Origin: JACCZZ01 sp044227805
GTDB lineage: Bacteria > Bacteroidota > Bacteroidia > Chitinophagales > UBA10324
Length of the DNA stretch: 64,000 bases
Direction: 5' to 3'
Assembly: GCA_044227805.1 (NCBI GenBank)
Contig: JBGAWA010000004.1
Location: 1 to 64,000 of the forward strand
The position numbers were made by a program, and so were the translations under genes. Below, in pieces: positions 61,787-64,000 of the stretch. The notes beneath the pieces were generated by a model that was not told the DNA's origin, searched no databases, and worked only from the letters and a program-made list of their open reading frames with translations. Each line of letters starts with the position of its first letter. The first letter of the stretch is position 1.

Positions 61787-63208
61787 TTACTTTCCTCTTC
61801 CCTGCAAAATTGTTCTTAAAGTGTAAAGCAAGACCCTGAAGTCAAGCATCAGCGACATATTCTCAATATATAGCAGGTCATATTTCATTCTCGATATCAT
61901 CTGATTCAGGTTTTCAGCATATCCAAATTTGACCATCCCAAGCGAGGTAATGCCGGGCTGTACACGAAGAAGATGCTTATAATCACTGGTCTGCTGCAGA
62001 ATCTGATCAATATAATAACGGCGTTCAGGCCTTGGTCCTACGATACTCATCTCTCCTTTCAGCACATTAAAAAACTGCGGCAGTTCATCAAGTCTCCATT
62101 TACGCATGACCCTTCCCCATGGTGTGATGCGCGGATCTTCATGCGACGACAATAGCGGGCCATTCGTTTCCGCATCAGTAAACATGCTTCTGAACTTGTA
62201 GATCTTAAAAGGCTTGTTATAAATTCCTATGCGTTCCTGCGAGTAGATGATGCTGCCCGGAGAAGAGAGCTTTACCTTGATGGCCACAAAAAGATAAAGC
62301 GGCAGCAAAATGATAAGCAGCAGGATGGATATCACAATATCAATCATCCGTTTGATGATGCATTGCCATTCAGGCATCAGTTGCGGATAGATTTCAATAA
62401 AGGAGGCCCCTAACAGGTGATTCATGCGAACAGATCCGGCAAGAATATCATACATGTCAGGCACAATCTTGATGATCACATTTTTATCTGCCAGCTGATT
62501 AAGGATCTCTTTCAACTGGTGGTGCTCCGATGATTCTATAGCTACAATCACTTGTTTTACAGAATGCGTTTTAATGATTTCTTCAAGACTGGCAAGCGCG
62601 CCAAGCCTTGGCAAGTGCGCACTCAGTCCGTTGCCGTTGCCATTCGTATCCACAAAACCAATGAATCGGTAACCCTGTGATTTTGATTTCCCATTGATCT
62701 CTTGATAGATTTCTATCGCACGCTTGTTGCCACCAATGAAAAGTGTTGGAAAAAATACCTGCCCGTTGATCATCTGCCGCTTGCCTGCATTCAGCACTAC
62801 CAATCTTCCCAGTATAGTCAGTACCAGGTGTATCATGAATAGAATAAAGACCGAACTGTAGTAATCACGATACCCCTGCACCTGATCGTCAATCAGCACA
62901 CTGAAAAAAAGCAGGACAACGCCAGCCATGGTTACAAAAAGTGTCCGGGTCATTTCTCCAACACGGCTCTTAAGATAGATGCTGGTATAGGTGCCGGTTA
63001 CATAATACAAGATCAGCCACCCTATTGGAATAATGACAATGCCCTGGATAAATTTCGGGTCGTTTAAAAATTGCGGGAATTGGCTAAAAGGATAATGATC
63101 GATGTAAAGCTTACGAACAATAAAAAAGATAGCCCAGGAGAGCAATGCCATGGCGTAGTCAGTGGCTGCATAAGGCACAATTCCTTTTTTCTTTATCGTT
63201 TCTTTCAT
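61787..63208 (-). CDS. Polyprenyl glycosylphosphotransferase (exopolysaccharide-initiating sugar transferase)
   Basis: A 473-residue membrane enzyme of the WcaJ/large PGT type. It has about five N-terminal membrane segments (DYAMALLSWAIFFIV first), a CoA-binding_3-like Rossmann region (PTLFIGGNKRAIEIYQEING) and the catalytic domain with IKRMIDIVISILLLIILLPL, IYSQERIGIYNKPFKIYKF, the Asp-Glu pair in LDELPQFFNVLKG and MSIVGPRPER. It is the third sugar transferase in the window and is separated from the 8-18 kb cluster by more than 40 kb. The gene upstream on the same strand ends 6 bp away, so it belongs to another operon that continues beyond the right edge. Confidence 0.92.
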   Translation of the reverse strand: MKETIKKKGIVPYAATDYAMALLSWAIFFIVRKLYIDHYPFSQFPQFLNDPKFIQGIVIIPIGWLILYYVTGTYTSIYLKSRVGEMTRTLFVTMAGVVLLFFSVLIDDQVQGYRDYYSSVFILFMIHLVLTILGRLVVLNAGKRQMINGQVFFPTLFIGGNKRAIEIYQEINGKSKSQGYRFIGFVDTNGNGNGLSAHLPRLGALASLEEIIKTHSVKQVIVAIESSEHHQLKEILNQLADKNVIIKIVPDMYDILAGSVRMNHLLGASFIEIYPQLMPEWQCIIKRMIDIVISILLLIILLPLYLFVAIKVKLSSPGSIIYSQERIGIYNKPFKIYKFRSMFTDAETNGPLLSSHEDPRITPWGRVMRKWRLDELPQFFNVLKGEMSIVGPRPERRYYIDQILQQTSDYKHLLRVQPGITSLGMVKFGYAENLNQMISRMKYDLLYIENMSLMLDFRVLLYTLRTILQGRGK

Positions 63209-63214
63209 CCTGAC

Positions 63215-64000
63215 CTAATAATTAACCAGTTTAATATTGTCGAGATAAATATGTGAGCTCTCCTGCGCACCATTGAACACGGCCCTGATCTGTATTTGTA
63301 TGGAACTTGCATCCATATCCAACACATCCTTGCCCATATTGAGATATATTTTGTTCCAGGTCTCTTTAGGATTGATGTTCCATTTGTATAAGGAAGTGTG
63401 CCCCAAACTGGTGGTGCCATATAATCCCACCTCAAAAGGCTGGTCGCACTTGTAATTCAGTTCCACATACACAGGGCTGCCTGTTGGCACAACAAAGGAG
63501 GTTGTCGTTCTTCCTTCATACAAACTGTGGCTGGCATCCAGATAGATATAACCGGAAAAATTTCCTTCAAACACGGTTGTTGCCTCACTGGTACGAATAA
63601 GGCCGGTATCACCGGCGATCAGGCTGAAAAGATTGCCCGCTTCAAAATCTTCAATAAAAGAAAATTTGGTGGTGGAACGGTAGGCAAAATGAGGTGTGAG
63701 TTGATAAACTTTTGTGGCTTCCAGATCTAAGGTCAGCGTATCAGGATAGTAAAACGGGTAAATGACCCTTGTTGATGAAATGCCATTGTCAAAAATACCG
63801 GCACTGATCAACAGGTAGGTTGCTCCATCATTCAGGAGCGGAAATACTTTAGGGATTTCATATACGCCCTGTGCGGAATTGTCTGCATCAATCCATACAT
63901 CCGTAATCTTATGCGAAGCCGAACCTTGCCCTGTACCGGTGGTCAGTGTAACATTGTCTATCTGCAGATAGGCCGGAATCTGTTCCGGCGGGTTAATCAG
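63215..64000 (-). CDS. Conserved secreted protein of exopolysaccharide loci, N-terminus beyond the window
   Basis: Open reading frame of 261 codons that continues past the right edge on the minus strand. It contains IPAYLQIDNVTLTTGTGQGS, SHKITDVWIDADNSAQGVYE, IPKVFPLLNDGATYLLIS and FDNGISSTRVIYPFYYPDT, then a concanavalin-like or jelly-roll C-terminus (SPVYVELNYKCDQPFEVGLY, SSHIYLDNIKLVNY). Similar proteins, often lipoproteins, are found next to initiating sugar transferases in Bacteroidetes; this is from memory of the pattern. Function is unknown. It is followed by the sugar transferase after 6 bp, so the two are one operon. Confidence 0.75.
   Translation of the reverse strand: MINPPEQIPAYLQIDNVTLTTGTGQGSASHKITDVWIDADNSAQGVYEIPKVFPLLNDGATYLLISAGIFDNGISSTRVIYPFYYPDTLTLDLEATKVYQLTPHFAYRSTTKFSFIEDFEAGNLFSLIAGDTGLIRTSEATTVFEGNFSGYIYLDASHSLYEGRTTTSFVVPTGSPVYVELNYKCDQPFEVGLYGTTSLGHTSLYKWNINPKETWNKIYLNMGKDVLDMDASSIQIQIRAVFNGAQESSHIYLDNIKLVNY

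Overview
The window looks like a chromosomal segment of a Bacteroidota (Bacteroidetes) bacterium, probably of the Chitinophagales/Sphingobacteriales side. Supporting signs are a SusC/SusD pair, five secreted proteins with a C-terminal type IX secretion (T9SS) sorting domain, Bacteroidetes-only small families (DUF3098, DUF1573 after a signal peptide, PepSY-like, DUF4468-like), promoters of the TAnnTTTG type and few Shine-Dalgarno sequences. No insertion sequence, phage gene or CRISPR array is visible. The only RNA gene seen is a tRNA-Arg(CCG).

Layout. 1-3624: housekeeping genes (leuS running off the left edge, ftsX, a DUF3098 protein). 3684-7883: a 1260-residue T9SS surface protein and a small exported protein. 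8256-17825: a polysaccharide cluster on the + strand: WcaJ-like initiating transferase, WbpB-like sugar dehydrogenase, Wzx flippase, two GT4 and one GT2 glycosyltransferase, WbpE-like aminotransferase and a short PglC-like transferase. 18039-22322: a frameshifted DUF3052-like gene, a DUF2807 lipoprotein, an OmpR-type two-component system and a DUF1573 protein. 22532-27967: an 1811-residue beta-helix T9SS protein. 28306-37527: alpha-glucan degradation (T9SS protein, two T9SS alpha-amylases, a GH31 alpha-glucosidase). 37945-55141: SusC/SusD, two GH53 endo-galactanases, a GH2 beta-galactosidase, galM, galK, galT, a sodium/sugar symporter and a GH13 alpha-glucosidase. 55438-61634: tRNA-Arg, a broken metallo-beta-lactamase-fold gene, an S51 peptidase, a DUF4468-like protein, gyrB and a PepSY-like protein. 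61787-64000: another polysaccharide-initiating transferase and the end of a conserved secreted protein, probably the edge of a second exopolysaccharide locus.

How it works together. The 28-55 kb block reads as one carbohydrate-use region. T9SS amylases cut starch or glycogen outside the cell. A lipoprotein galactanase, a second exported galactanase and GH2 cut beta-1,4-galactan to galactose. SusCD imports oligosaccharides, the symporter takes up sugar, and GalM, GalK and GalT feed galactose into the Leloir pathway (galE is not in the window).

The least ordinary features are a dispersed intergenic palindromic repeat family (about 160 bp when full length, at least ten full or partial copies), concentrated between convergent gene ends, and a set of +1 disruptions at A/T tracts plus a 7-bp tandem duplication that break two, possibly three, genes. 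All calls come from reading the sequence; no database search was run.
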